Below are positions 48,887-58,487 of a DNA stretch of 64,000 bases, piece after piece; position 1 is the first letter of the stretch, and each line of letters starts with the position of its first letter. The notes beneath the pieces were generated by a model, which saw only the letters and a program-made list of their open reading frames with translations, searched no databases and was not told the origin of the DNA. Position numbers and translations under genes: made by a program. This DNA is from Sulfuritalea sp. (GTDB taxonomy: Bacteria > Pseudomonadota > Gammaproteobacteria > Burkholderiales > Rhodocyclaceae), in NCBI GenBank assembly GCA_016708585.1, contig JADJFK010000014.1:55764-119763 (forward strand). Direction: 5' to 3'.

Positions 48887-49471
48887 CTACCGATACCACT
48901 CGTCATTCCTGCGCCGGCTATCTTCGGCAGCAATCCGATCGTTGTACCGAGCCACGGCAGCGTTATAGTCGCGCGCATCGACCCAATAGCCGCCTCTTTC
49001 CGGCGTCCCGACATAGCGGGGAGCCAGGTCGCCGAGGTCGGTGTACTGGTGCCCGGTGTAGGCCGCGCAATAGCCCGGCATCTGGTTGTTGATCAACACC
49101 CTGCCACCGTCAGCGTCCCAGCTGTTCCACACGAGAAGCGTCACATTCAGTGAAGCCGCGTCGCAGCGGCCCGCGCCGTTCGCCATGGCGTTCACCAGCG
49201 AGCGCATTTCCGGAGTCTGATCCGACACCGGGCACAGGCTCAGGAAGTTGGCGCGTGCTCGCACGGTGTCCGACCACTTCCGCTTGTTGATACCGAAATA
49301 GCGCGAGAGCGACGGCGCGCACTCGCCCGGCCGGGTGCCTGTCGCCAGGCATAGGGTGGCCTCGCACGCCAGGCGGGTATCGCCGGTCAGTACCTCCTGG
49401 GCACCGGCGGGGGCCGCGGTTACGGCGGCGATCGCCAGGGCGAACGGAGCGAAAACGCAGTGGTTTTTCAT
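48887..49471 (-). CDS. trbM: Conjugal transfer protein TrbM
   Basis: 194 residues from MKNHCVFAPFALAIAAVT with GGAG before the ATG; an alternative start six codons earlier is weaker. After the signal peptide: CEATLCLATGTRPGECAPSL and RYFGINKRKWSDTVRARANF, the cysteine-containing TrbM block. TrbM is a periplasmic accessory of IncP-type mating-pair formation with undefined detail. It follows trbL in the same order as RP4. Confidence 0.9.
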   Translation of the reverse strand: MKNHCVFAPFALAIAAVTAAPAGAQEVLTGDTRLACEATLCLATGTRPGECAPSLSRYFGINKRKWSDTVRARANFLSLCPVSDQTPEMRSLVNAMANGAGRCDAASLNVTLLVWNSWDADGGRVLINNQMPGYCAAYTGHQYTDLGDLAPRYVGTPERGGYWVDARDYNAAVARYNDRIAAEDSRRRNDEWYR

Positions 49472-49485
49472 CGGGGAGGCTCCTT

Positions 49486-51027
49486 TCAAGAAGATCGGGC
49501 GGCGCGGTCACGGAATGCGGCGATTTCCGATTCTGCGTCCACCGATTGGTCGTCTGCCTTTGCCAGGCTGTCGCTGCCGAATACGGGCTTCTGATCGCCC
49601 CTGGCCTTGATGGCCGCAGCGATCTTGCCGCCCGTCGTCTCGCCGATGCGATCCATCGCGGCATCCCCCATTTCGCCGGCTTTGGCCTTTGCCACGTCCC
49701 AGGTGCCTTGCGCCAGATTCGCCGCGGTACCTGCCGCGACCTTGCCGACCTTGGCCACTACCGAAGCTCTGCCGCCTGACTGCACTTCACCCGACGTTCC
49801 ACCCCGCTTGGCGCTTGCCTGCCTGGCGTCCGATCTGCCGGAATGTGAACTGCTGCCACCAGACGACCCGCCGCTGGCTGAACTGCTGTCCATCGCCGCC
49901 GCCAACGGGCTTGCGTCGCCACCCGCCGACGATCGGCGACCGTCCGACGAACTGCCGCCAGCCAGGTTGGCAAGCATGTCGCTACCACCGGCCACGTCCT
50001 GCGACGCCTTGGAGAACGCTGCCATCAAGGCTTGCGCGCCACCGGCCATGCCTGTTGCACCTGCGGCAATGGCTGCGCCGGCGACACCAACGGCCGCACT
50101 GGCCATGCCGACCGCCGCCATCGCCGCGCCCGTACCGAGGCCGCTGCCCATGGTGTGCACGCTGCCACCCATCGCCAGGCCGCCGATCAACGAGGGCAGC
50201 TTGGTGACGAGGGCAAACAGCACCACTGCGACGATCATCATCACGCCCAACTCCTTCAGGCTGATGCCCGCGCTCATTCCGGCGTAGTACTGGTCGACGA
50301 AGGATTTGCCGATGCCGACCAGCAGGACCATGGTAAAGAGCTGCGCGGCAATGTTCAGAACGGTCTTGTAGTAGCCGATGGCCATGTCGGACGTCCAGCG
50401 CGATCCACCGAAGCCAAGGAAGAACACGCCGGCGTAAGACAGGATCCAGCCGCTCACCAGGAGCACCAGCATGTTCACGCCGATCAACGCCAGGATGATG
50501 AGGATAGCGGCGCTGATGAGGATGCCGACCGCACTGTCGACGGGCGACCACAGCGACGACTGGTCGAGCACCTTGAAGAAGATGTCGAAGCCAATATCGA
50601 CAATGCCCGACGGGGTCAGCGTGGCGCCCGCCCCGGTGGCCATGCCGCCGAGGGTGCGCAGGGAATCCATGATGTCGGTGGCGAAGCGCGGGCCGTTGGT
50701 GAGCAGCCACCAGAAGAAACCCGTGAACACCGTGAACCGAAAGAACTCGGCATAGAAGTCGCCGAGGTCGGCCTTGCGCAAGGCCAGCATGCCGAAGGTC
50801 CAGACCATCGAGATCACGGCAAGCGTCCAGAACAGAAAGCTGGCTCGCGCCGTGATGACACCTGCCCAGGCGCTGGCCGCGGCCGCATAGCGCGCCAGGA
50901 CGTTATCGAGGATGCCCGCATTGTCGATCGCTGCCTGGGCGTCGATGGAGAAGAGCACCAGCCACAACAGCGTCGGAACGATGGCAACCTTACCGACGGC
51001 GGCCATGCTCATCGGCGAGCTCACCAT
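49486..51027 (-). CDS. trbL: Mating-channel membrane protein TrbL (VirB6 type)
   Basis: 513 residues from MVSSPMSMAAVGK. Six or more membrane helices fill about residues 10-300 (VGKVAIVPTLLWLVLFSI, then GVNMLVLLVSGWILSYAGV). The rest is a long Gly/Ser/Ala-rich cytoplasmic or periplasmic tail, typical of TrbL. The ATG overlaps the trbK stop by seven bases. It forms the inner-membrane channel with TrbE and TrbD. Confidence 0.9.
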   Translation of the reverse strand: MVSSPMSMAAVGKVAIVPTLLWLVLFSIDAQAAIDNAGILDNVLARYAAAASAWAGVITARASFLFWTLAVISMVWTFGMLALRKADLGDFYAEFFRFTVFTGFFWWLLTNGPRFATDIMDSLRTLGGMATGAGATLTPSGIVDIGFDIFFKVLDQSSLWSPVDSAVGILISAAILIILALIGVNMLVLLVSGWILSYAGVFFLGFGGSRWTSDMAIGYYKTVLNIAAQLFTMVLLVGIGKSFVDQYYAGMSAGISLKELGVMMIVAVVLFALVTKLPSLIGGLAMGGSVHTMGSGLGTGAAMAAVGMASAAVGVAGAAIAAGATGMAGGAQALMAAFSKASQDVAGGSDMLANLAGGSSSDGRRSSAGGDASPLAAAMDSSSASGGSSGGSSSHSGRSDARQASAKRGGTSGEVQSGGRASVVAKVGKVAAGTAANLAQGTWDVAKAKAGEMGDAAMDRIGETTGGKIAAAIKARGDQKPVFGSDSLAKADDQSVDAESEIAAFRDRAARSS

Positions 51028-51248
51028 TCTTTCTTTGGACTCGGTTGGAATCCGGGGCCGCGACGCAGACACGCCGAGGCGAACTGCTCGCGCGCGCCTT
51101 TGTCCTCGACCTGGGCGATTCTTTCCGGCTTGCAGTTTTCGTCATTCACGGCCGGCATCTCCTGCTTGGGAGGCTCCGGCGAGCAGGCGCTGATCAAGGT
51201 GGCGACGAGGGCGGCGAGGGTCAGAAGGGCAGGGCGGCTGGTGGTCAT
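51021..51248 (-). CDS. trbK: Entry-exclusion lipoprotein TrbK
   Basis: 75 residues with lipobox ISAC (Cys22) and a short mature part, EPPKQEMPAVNDENCKPERI followed by a second Cys pattern (FASACLRRGPGF). TrbK of RP4 is a small lipoprotein that stops a cell from receiving a second copy of the same plasmid. Position between trbJ and trbL fits. Sequence conservation of TrbK is low, so position weighs heavily. Confidence 0.82.
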   Translation of the reverse strand: MTTSRPALLTLAALVATLISACSPEPPKQEMPAVNDENCKPERIAQVEDKGAREQFASACLRRGPGFQPSPKKEW

Positions 51249-51263
51249 GTCTGTTCCTTTCGT

Positions 51264-52067
51264 TTACCAGTTGCGGACCGGGCTGGCGACGTAGCGCCCC
51301 TGACGCAGTTGCTCGCCGGCAGCGGCTTGTTGTGCTTCCCGATCGGCAAGCACCTGATTGCGGGTGGCGATGGCGTTTTGCTCGGCTACCAGCAGGGCGC
51401 GAATCTGCAGTAGTTGGTTGGCCTGCTGGCTGGCCAGCTGGTTCGCGTAGCTGATCGCCTGCATCTGGCCGGTCGCGCTCTGCGCACTCGCCTGGAGGCG
51501 CTGCAATGTCCTGGCGTCCGCTTCCAGAGCAGCCTGTTGCTGGTCCAGACCCCTGAACAGCGCATCGGTGGCTCTCTTCTGTGCTTCGGAGCCGAAGCGC
51601 TGGTTCTCCTTGATCGCGGCCCACTCCGCGTCGGTGCAACCGCCCTGCCTGAAGCAGGGCGAGCCGCGGTAATAGGACGCGTCCTGGAACTTGCCGAGGT
51701 AGGCGTCGATGCTCCCCAGGTTGGTCTTGTAGTAATTCAGCGTGTCGATCGCACTGCGCAGCTGGTTCATCGTGCCGGTGGCCGAGTCCCAGATGTAGGC
51801 TGCCGGCGCCAGCGTGTTCTGCAGCATGTTTTCGTACTGCTGCAGTTGCGTCTGGTACTGCTGAATCTGCTTCAGCGTCTGGGCGACCGCTTCGATCGAA
51901 CTGATCACGGTCTGCGAGAGGTTCGCGGTGTCGATGACCGGGATACCTGCTGCATGCGTCGGCGTCGTCATTGCCGGGCCGGCGAACAGTGCCAGAAGCA
52001 GGGCCCGAAGCAGGGTGCCTGTGGCAGTTACCTTCATGGCGGTGGGTTTGCGGGTCAAGACTTTCAT
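51264..52067 (-). CDS. trbJ: Conjugal transfer protein TrbJ (VirB5 type)
   Basis: 267 residues from MKVLTRKPTAMKVTATG, with AGGAG eight bases before the ATG. A signal peptide (to about THAAG) is followed by long helices, IEAVAQTLKQIQQYQTQLQQ then NMLQNTLAPAAYIWDSATG, and a disulfide pair in RGSPCFRQGGCTDAEW. It is a minor pilus component needed for mating contact. Confidence 0.9.
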   Translation of the reverse strand: MKVLTRKPTAMKVTATGTLLRALLLALFAGPAMTTPTHAAGIPVIDTANLSQTVISSIEAVAQTLKQIQQYQTQLQQYENMLQNTLAPAAYIWDSATGTMNQLRSAIDTLNYYKTNLGSIDAYLGKFQDASYYRGSPCFRQGGCTDAEWAAIKENQRFGSEAQKRATDALFRGLDQQQAALEADARTLQRLQASAQSATGQMQAISYANQLASQQANQLLQIRALLVAEQNAIATRNQVLADREAQQAAAGEQLRQGRYVASPVRNW

Positions 52068-52085
52068 GCTCACTGCTCCTTGGCG

Positions 52086-53432
52086 TCAGTAGTCAAACGA
52101 TTGGTACGGCTTGGAAAACGTCATGTCCCTGGCGACAATGACATTGAAGCGATACCCCGGCCGGATCTCCAGAGTTGGTGCGATGTTCATGTTCTTGGCG
52201 ATCAATTGCGCGGTGACCTGGCCGAGTTGCTGGCCCAGCGCTTCGCTCATCGCGCTGCTGGCGGTTGGTGCGCCATAGACACTGTTGCCCTGGTTCTGGC
52301 CCTGGCTGTAGGTGATCCCGGCGGTCACGGCAGACATCAGCAGGGCCGATCCGAACAGGCGCAGGTAATGATTATTCACCTGGTCGGTGAAGCCGGCATA
52401 GCCGACACCATCCGCGCCCGGCATGGCGCCGATGTCGATCGCTTTCCCATCGGGGAAGACGATGCGCTGCCAGGCGACGAGCACGCGCGCCTGGCCGTAG
52501 GCGACATCACTCGAGTACCTGCCGACCAGGCGCGAGCCTTGCGGGATCAACAGATGTTTGCCGGTCGGCGTGTCGTACACGTTTTGCGCGACCTGGGCCA
52601 TGATCTGGCCGGGTAGTTGGGAGTTGATCCCGGAAATCAGCGTTCCCGGGATGACGAATCCGGCCCGCAGCTCAAACGGCGAGCGCGGCGCTTCCAGCCT
52701 GGAGTCCAGCTTCCAGCGATCGCCTGGCTCGCCGCTGCCGAACTGCGCGACGTTGTTCCTGCCGCCCACAGGCGCGGTGGGCAGCAACTGGGGAGATGAC
52801 GAGGCGGCACCGCCGCCGGCGCCCCCGATGCCGGCACCCTGCAGTGTCGCCAGCCGGGCCTTGTAGGCTGCCGTCGGGTCGTCGTGGACCGCGGCCTCGC
52901 TTTGCTGTCGTAGGGCGGCCAGACGCGCCAGTGTTTCTTCCCGGCTACCCGGTGCGCCGGCATAGCCCGCAGCGCCGGGCGCCGAGCCCGCGCTACGCGG
53001 GGCAACCATCTGCACCGTGGTCCTGGCCTTCACCGCCTCTTCGAGCTGCTGCATCTTCGCCATACGGATGCGATTCAGTTCCTCGTCACGGGAGCCGCTC
53101 TGGGGCGTGCCACCGCCGGCCGAGGTCGGTGGCTTTGGCGGTGTGTCGAGGTTGTCCGGGCGTGCAATCAGCACGGCGCCGTCGGTGGTCGCGGGCGGGG
53201 AGAGTTCCGGAACTTGCAGCGGCTTCGCGGCTGCCGGTGGAATGATTCCATCCTTCTGTGTGCCGGCGATCTCGCTGGCGAACAGGCTGGTATTGCCACC
53301 CTTCTCCTTCGGCCCGCCGTTGGGCTTGTTCTGCTGGGCAGCACGGTCCGCAGCCACCAGCACCATGATGCCCAGGAACACGGTCATGACGCCGCCGACG
53401 AGGTACATCGGCAGGTTATTCACCCGGCGCAC
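52086..53432 (-). CDS. trbI: Conjugal transfer protein TrbI (VirB10 type), displaced N-terminus
   Basis: 448 residues from a GTG. Membrane helix about 8-26 (LPMYLVGGVMTVFLGIMVLV), a long Pro/Ala-rich periplasmic linker, then the conserved VirB10 domain: LRAGFVIPGTLISGINSQLP, DTPTGKHLLIPQGSRLVGRY and SGQNQGN-type end with RPGYRFNVIVARDM. The usual cytoplasmic beginning, MVDHVTEDQTSP, is present at 53503-53468 but in another frame; one missing C in ACGTCCCCGAGG near 53469 explains it. TrbI links the inner and outer membrane parts of the secretion channel. Confidence 0.9.
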   Translation of the reverse strand: MRRVNNLPMYLVGGVMTVFLGIMVLVAADRAAQQNKPNGGPKEKGGNTSLFASEIAGTQKDGIIPPAAAKPLQVPELSPPATTDGAVLIARPDNLDTPPKPPTSAGGGTPQSGSRDEELNRIRMAKMQQLEEAVKARTTVQMVAPRSAGSAPGAAGYAGAPGSREETLARLAALRQQSEAAVHDDPTAAYKARLATLQGAGIGGAGGGAASSSPQLLPTAPVGGRNNVAQFGSGEPGDRWKLDSRLEAPRSPFELRAGFVIPGTLISGINSQLPGQIMAQVAQNVYDTPTGKHLLIPQGSRLVGRYSSDVAYGQARVLVAWQRIVFPDGKAIDIGAMPGADGVGYAGFTDQVNNHYLRLFGSALLMSAVTAGITYSQGQNQGNSVYGAPTASSAMSEALGQQLGQVTAQLIAKNMNIAPTLEIRPGYRFNVIVARDMTFSKPYQSFDY

Positions 53433-53509
53433 GCCGGATTTTCTGGAGAGTTCGCCGGGCGACGCCTCGGGGACGTCTGGTCTTCGGTCACGTGGTCAAC
53501 CATCGCCGG

Positions 53510-53941
53510 TCACTCCTTGCGAACCCAGGCACCGGCCGGCGCCACGCGGTCATTCTGTGCCAGGTAGGCGCGGCTGAGCGATTTCTGCCCCACCATCACC
53601 GTGACGCGGTAAAGATTCGGACTGGCCACTGCGTCGAGCACGTAGTGCAGGCTCAGCCCTGGCGCAGTTGCCGGCGCGGCTTCCTTGACCTCCACGAGCG
53701 CGTAGCCCTTGGCCCGCAGCGCTTCCACCAGGGCGCTGCCATAGGCATCCGGCGTCGGCTGGCCGAGATGGAAGCGCGTTCTTGCCGGCGGGTACAGGGC
53801 GACCAGCTGCTTCACCGTGTCGGCAGCGATCCTTTCCTCGAGGCCGGCCGGGGGCTCGGTCGCGAAGTTGCCGTAGGGCGCGGTCGACGCGCAACCGGCC
53901 AGAGCCATCACCAGGAACGCGGAGAGGGCGAACTGGCGCAT
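53510..53941 (-). CDS. trbH: Conjugal transfer lipoprotein TrbH
   Basis: 143 residues, lipobox LAGC (Cys17) in LVMALAGCASTAPYG. The mature part, GLEERIAADTVKQLVALYPP to YRVTVMVGQKSLSRAYLAQN, matches the short TrbH proteins of IncP plasmids. It sits between trbG and trbI, as in RP4, and ends seven bases before the old trbI start. Probably an outer-membrane lipoprotein like VirB7. Confidence 0.85.
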   Translation of the reverse strand: MRQFALSAFLVMALAGCASTAPYGNFATEPPAGLEERIAADTVKQLVALYPPARTRFHLGQPTPDAYGSALVEALRAKGYALVEVKEAAPATAPGLSLHYVLDAVASPNLYRVTVMVGQKSLSRAYLAQNDRVAPAGAWVRKE

Positions 53942-53943
53942 GG

Positions 53944-54835
53944 CTATTTCCCCCTTTGAATTGTCACGCGATCCTGTGACGAGCCGACGCCGGCGATCAG
54001 GATTGCCTTGTCGAACACGCTATCGACGATGTAGCGGTCGCCCTGAACGCGGTAATTGACCATCACGGTTTCATCGTCGGTGAACACGCCGCCGTCCTTG
54101 CGCACCACCAGCAGCGCCGGCGCTTCGGTCTGGGCCATCGTCGACGGCATCTGAATGATGGTCTTGCGGCCATCGTTGTAGACCCGCACCGGTTTCCAGG
54201 CCGCGCTGCCCGATACCTCGTACTCGAAGCTCAGGTTGCCCATGTACTCGCGGGTTTCCGGCATCGTCCGGTCTTCGCGATCCCTCCCTTCGCGGATCTT
54301 GAGCGCTTCCCACTTCGCCATCGCCTCCTCGGGGTAGGTGAAGGCCACCTGCGGCATGTACTGGGTGCGATGCGAGCGCAGCCGCAGGTGGTACGTGCGG
54401 CGGTTGGTGGTCACGACCATCGACGTTTCCAGGCCGACGTCCAGCGGCTTGATGATCAGGTGCTGCACTTCGCCGCCACCGCTGCCGGTGACGGCCGGTT
54501 CGCCCGTCCAGCGGGCGGTATCGCCGAGGTTGATCGAGTTGACCTGCTCGCCGGCCTGCAGGGCGACGTCGCACACTTGCAGCACCGCGCAGACGATACT
54601 CGGTTGCTGCGCGCCGTACAGGAACTTGATCGAACCGTTGGGCCCGGTCACCGGGGCAATGCCCTTTGGCCCTCGGGTTCTTCCACTTCTCGGCGATGGC
54701 AATGGCCGCCTTCTCCTGCGGCGTCAGGGTCGGGTTCTTGTCCGAAAAATACAGCTCGGTCAGGTGGTCGCCCGGGGCTGCCAGGACAATGGCGGAAGCG
54801 ACGCCAGGGAGCAGGGCGAAGAGCGGTTTTTTCAT
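53944..54835 (-). pseudogene. trbG: Conjugal transfer protein TrbG (VirB9 type), one-base frameshift
   Basis: The signal peptide and beginning lie in one frame from 54835 (MKKPLFALLPGVASAIVLAA, then KNPTLTPQEKAAIAIAEKWK). Near 54664-54667 the run CCAAAGGGC has one extra base, and the remaining VirB9 domain continues in the next frame: IAPVTGPNGSIKFLYGAQQP, HLRLRSHRTQYMPQVAFTYP, VRVYNDGRKTIIQMP and VMVNYRVQGDRYIVDSVFDK. TrbG is the periplasmic/outer-membrane part of the channel. Either the gene is broken, so conjugation would fail, or the base is a sequencing error. Confidence 0.85.
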
Positions 54836-54848
54836 GAGGGCTCCTTTC

Positions 54849-55622
54849 TTAAAGCTGCTTCGCCCAGGAGAAGTCACGGACGTACAGGCCGATCGGATTG
54901 TTGCGGATCTGTTCTTCGCTGGTGCTGGTGGTCGGTTCGGCGACATAGACCGTCACCAGGGCGCGCATGCGGAAGGGCTGGCCCTTCAGGATCCCCTGGC
55001 GGTCGCGGCTGGTCTCGACCCAGTCGACCTGCCAGGTTTCCGGCGTTTGCGGCAGCACCGAGGCGATCTCGATGCTGACCGTCTCCTTGGCGGCCCGCTT
55101 GAACGGGCTGGATTCTTCGGCGCCGTTCAGCCATTCGTTCATCCTGGCCGTGGCCGGGTCGTTCGGTGCCAGCATCGAGTACACGCGGAACACCGCCTTG
55201 CGCTGCAGGGCCACGTCGGGTGTCACCAGGCGGGCGTCGGCGATGAAGGAAGCCACCGACGCTTCGATCACCCGGGCATCGGCCGGCGCGGCGCGATCGG
55301 CCGGCGCCACGGCCACGGCCTGCCCGAGCCTGTCGACCTGGACGACATACGGCACGAACTTCGATTGGCTGCCGATGTGGATGATGCCGCCGACGCCCGC
55401 CAGCGCGATCAACAGCGACAGGATGCCGATCACCTGCCAGGTCTGGCGCGACGACACGACGCCGCCGACATGGTCGTTCCAGGTCCGGCGAGCAGCCAGG
55501 TAGGGGTTCTCGCTTTCGTCCTGGCGGAACCCCCAGGTCGTCGGTTCATTGGCGCTTTGGCGATCGGCGTCCGCTGCGGGCTTCCGGCCGATCAGGCGCT
55601 TGATCTGGTCTGCGAAGTTCAT
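54849..55622 (-). CDS. trbF: Conjugal transfer protein TrbF (VirB8 type)
   Basis: 257 residues from MNFADQIKRLIGRKPAAD; the ATG overlaps the trbE stop (ATGA). A cytoplasmic tail is followed by a membrane helix at about 64-82 (VIGILSLLIALAGVGGIIHI) and the VirB8 domain with KFVPYVVQVDRLGQ and EWLNGAEESSPFKRAAKETV. It nucleates assembly of the transfer channel. The frame stays open far upstream inside trbE but has no start there. Confidence 0.92.
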   Translation of the reverse strand: MNFADQIKRLIGRKPAADADRQSANEPTTWGFRQDESENPYLAARRTWNDHVGGVVSSRQTWQVIGILSLLIALAGVGGIIHIGSQSKFVPYVVQVDRLGQAVAVAPADRAAPADARVIEASVASFIADARLVTPDVALQRKAVFRVYSMLAPNDPATARMNEWLNGAEESSPFKRAAKETVSIEIASVLPQTPETWQVDWVETSRDRQGILKGQPFRMRALVTVYVAEPTTSTSEEQIRNNPIGLYVRDFSWAKQL

Positions 55623-58177
55623 GTGGTCACTCCATAGGTGTCCAGCGTCAATCCCCGCCCGGCCAGCCACTCGTGCACCCAGCCATCGCCCAGCTTGCTT
55701 TCCAGATGCTGGATGGTGGCCAGCGATTCCTTGTCGGAGGCACCGACGAAGGCGAGCGCCAGGGGGCCGAGGGCGAGGTCGTACAGGCGGCGGCCGTTCT
55801 CCGAGACGTAGTAGTACTGACGCTTGGGAACGGCCGTCGCCAGAATCTCGATCTGCCGGGTGTTGAGGCCCATGCGGCGGTAGAGGGCTGCGGTGTCCTC
55901 GTCGCGGGCATAGAGGTTGGGCAGGAAGATCTTGGTCGCCGTCGATTCGACGATCACATCCAGAATGCCTGAATTGGCGGCGTCGGAGAGACTTTGCGTG
56001 GCCATCAGCACCAGGCAGTTGGCCTTGCGCAAGGTCTTGAGCCATTCCCTGATCTTGGCGCGAAAGGCCGGGTGCCCGAGCATCAACCAGGCCTCGTCCA
56101 GCATGATCACGGCCGGCTGGCCGTGCAGCGCGCGCTCGATGCGCCGGAAGAGGTAGAGCAGCACCGGCAGCGCGTACTTCTCGCCGAGGTTCATCAACTC
56201 GTCGATCTCGAAGACGGTGAAATCGGAGAACGACAAGCCATCCTCTTCGGCGTCCAGCAGGTGCCCCATGGCGCCATCGACGGTGTACTGACGGATCGCG
56301 TCGCGGATCGCTTCGTCCTGGATGGTGACCGAGAATTCGGACAGGGTGCGGCCGCCGCTGGCGTGCAGGCTGAGGATCGCATGGCCGATCTCGTTGCGCT
56401 GCGCCGGCGTGGTGTGCAGGTCGTTCAAGGCCAGGAGGGTGTCGATCCACTCCATCGCCCAGGCGCGGTCGCCCTTGGTTTCGAGGAACTGCAGCGGGCA
56501 GAAGGCCAGCTGATCATCGTCGGCTGCCACCGTGAAGTGCAGACCACTGGCGCCTCGGGTCTGGGCGCGGATGGCGGCAGCGAGCGGGTACATTGCCATG
56601 CCCTTGTCGAAGGCGAAGATCGACATGCCGGCGTAGCGGCGAAGCTGCGCGGCGAGGATGCCGAGGTGCGTCGATTTGCCGGTACCGGTCGGGCCGAATA
56701 GGAAGGTATGGCCGAGGTCACGCACGTGCAGGTTGAGGCGGAACGGCGTCGCGCCGTGGGTGACGCAGTGCATCAGCGCCGGCGCGAGTGGCGGGTACAT
56801 CGGGCAAGGGGCGGCGTTGCTGCCGGTCCAGATGGTGCTCGTCGGCAGCAGATCGGCCAGGTTCAGGGTGTTGATCAGCGGCCGGCGGACGTTTTCCACG
56901 CCGTGGCCGGGCAGGCTGCCGAGGTAGGCGTCCATGGTGTTGATGGTCTCGATGCGGGCGGCGAAGCCGAGGCGGTTGACGGCCTTTTCCACCTGGCGGG
57001 CAGACGCTTCCAGGCGGCTGCGATCCTCGTCCATGAGCACGACGACGCTGGTGTAGTAGCCTTGCGCCACCAGGCCGCTATTGACTTCAGCGATCGCCGC
57101 TTCGGCGTCGGCGACCATCGACAGCGCGTCCTGATCGATCGGCCCGAGGTGAGTGTTGAAGACCTGGTCGAAGAAGCCACGGATCTTCTGCCGCCACTTC
57201 TTGCGGAACTTGTCGAGGTGCTTCACCGCCTCGTGCGTGTCCATGAAGAGGAAACGCGACGACCAGCGATATTCGCAGGCCAGCTCGCCGAGGGCGGTCA
57301 ACATGCCCGGCGTCGATTCCAGCGGGAAGCCTTCGATGGCGACGACCTGGATGAACTTGCGGCCGACCTTCGGCACGACGCCGGTCCACAGTTCCTGCCC
57401 ACCGATGAGCGCGTCCAGGTACATCGGGTTGCTCGGCAACTGCAGCGGATGATTCATGCCGGTGACGCAGAACTGCAGCCAGCGCAGGAAGTCATCGTGG
57501 GTGACTTCCGATCCGTCCTCGTTGACCACCTGGTGGCCGCGTAGCCGCTGCAGCTCCACCGCCGACGACAGGCGCGACTCGATGCTGACGCACTCGCGCT
57601 TGAAGAACTCGATCAAGCCGCGGGTGTGGGCCTTGTGGTCGGGTGCCTTGGCGTCATCGTCGAACATCAGCTCGACGAACTTGCGCTGCGCGAGCAGCGC
57701 CGGGAACCAGGTCAGCGTCAGCACGTAGTAGCCTTCGTACATCGTGCCCAGACCCTCGAACAGTTGCCGCCGCTCCTCGTCGATCGCTGCCGATACCCCG
57801 TCGGGAAAATGGGAGGTGCCACGATCGAGATAGTTGGGTGCTGGCAGCCGTGCTGCATCGACGTGCACCATCCAGCCATTGCCGAGCCCGGACAGCGCCT
57901 GGTTGATGCGCAACGAAACGGCCTCGCGTTGCTCGTCGGTGCTGCTGGCGTTGTCGGCGCCCTTGTACAGCCAGGCGGCCATGAAGGCGCCGTTCTTGCC
58001 GACCATCACGCCATCATCGACCAGCGCGGCGTAGTTGAGCAGATCGGCCAGCCCGGCATCCCGCGAGCGGTGCTTTTTGAGCTTCAGTTCCTCGTCGACC
58101 GCACGGATGCGGGCGTAGAGGACGAGCAGCAGCAGGGCGCCGAGGGTGGCAATGGCGAAGGCAATGCCGGCGATCAT
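55619..58177 (-). CDS. trbE: Conjugal transfer ATPase TrbE (VirB4 type)
   Basis: 852 residues. The two N-terminal membrane helices are unclear except for the first (3-20). The CagE/TrbE domain is followed by Walker A FGPTGTGKST (493-502) and Walker B AVIMLDEAWLMLG (about 675), with MATQSLSDAANSGI and IVESTATKIFLPN in the conserved C-terminal part. It energises pilus assembly and substrate transfer. Overlaps trbD by four bases and trbF by four bases. Confidence 0.94.
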   Translation of the reverse strand: MIAGIAFAIATLGALLLLVLYARIRAVDEELKLKKHRSRDAGLADLLNYAALVDDGVMVGKNGAFMAAWLYKGADNASSTDEQREAVSLRINQALSGLGNGWMVHVDAARLPAPNYLDRGTSHFPDGVSAAIDEERRQLFEGLGTMYEGYYVLTLTWFPALLAQRKFVELMFDDDAKAPDHKAHTRGLIEFFKRECVSIESRLSSAVELQRLRGHQVVNEDGSEVTHDDFLRWLQFCVTGMNHPLQLPSNPMYLDALIGGQELWTGVVPKVGRKFIQVVAIEGFPLESTPGMLTALGELACEYRWSSRFLFMDTHEAVKHLDKFRKKWRQKIRGFFDQVFNTHLGPIDQDALSMVADAEAAIAEVNSGLVAQGYYTSVVVLMDEDRSRLEASARQVEKAVNRLGFAARIETINTMDAYLGSLPGHGVENVRRPLINTLNLADLLPTSTIWTGSNAAPCPMYPPLAPALMHCVTHGATPFRLNLHVRDLGHTFLFGPTGTGKSTHLGILAAQLRRYAGMSIFAFDKGMAMYPLAAAIRAQTRGASGLHFTVAADDDQLAFCPLQFLETKGDRAWAMEWIDTLLALNDLHTTPAQRNEIGHAILSLHASGGRTLSEFSVTIQDEAIRDAIRQYTVDGAMGHLLDAEEDGLSFSDFTVFEIDELMNLGEKYALPVLLYLFRRIERALHGQPAVIMLDEAWLMLGHPAFRAKIREWLKTLRKANCLVLMATQSLSDAANSGILDVIVESTATKIFLPNLYARDEDTAALYRRMGLNTRQIEILATAVPKRQYYYVSENGRRLYDLALGPLALAFVGASDKESLATIQHLESKLGDGWVHEWLAGRGLTLDTYGVTT

Positions 58178-58485
58178 TGGTACTGCTTCCCCTGGCTGGC
58201 CGGGTTTTCCCGGAACGGCGTGCTGCGCGCCGGGTAATACGGCTTGTAGCGACGGTGCCGCAGGTACACGTGGCGCATCCGGGGATCTGCCTTGGCCATG
58301 ATCCGCAGCGCGTAGAGCGCGCCGAACCAGAGCAGCAGGCCGACGACCGTGGCCCGCAGCTCCTGCGCGCTGAAGACCAGCGCGAAGGCCAGCAGACCCG
58401 AGAACATGACCAGTTCACGATCGCCGCCCATGAACAGGTTGTCCCGATTGCCGGCCCGCCGAATGGGGATCTTGCGCAGCGCCAT
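58174..58485 (-). CDS. trbD: Conjugal transfer protein TrbD (VirB3 type)
   Basis: 103 residues with two close membrane helices (MFSGLLAFALVFSAQELRA, then VGLLLWFGALYALRI) between a basic N-terminal segment, RKIPIRRAGNRDNLFMGGDR, and a basic tail RHVYLRHRRYKPYYPARS. This is the TrbD/VirB3 layout. It is an inner-membrane component working with TrbE. Confidence 0.92.
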   Translation of the reverse strand: MALRKIPIRRAGNRDNLFMGGDRELVMFSGLLAFALVFSAQELRATVVGLLLWFGALYALRIMAKADPRMRHVYLRHRRYKPYYPARSTPFRENPASQGKQYQ

Positions 58486-58487
58486 GC

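Noticed and set aside
48980..49700. 184-codon minus frame overlapping trbM and trbL
   Set aside because: Shadow of trbM and trbL in another frame; no motif and no ribosome site.
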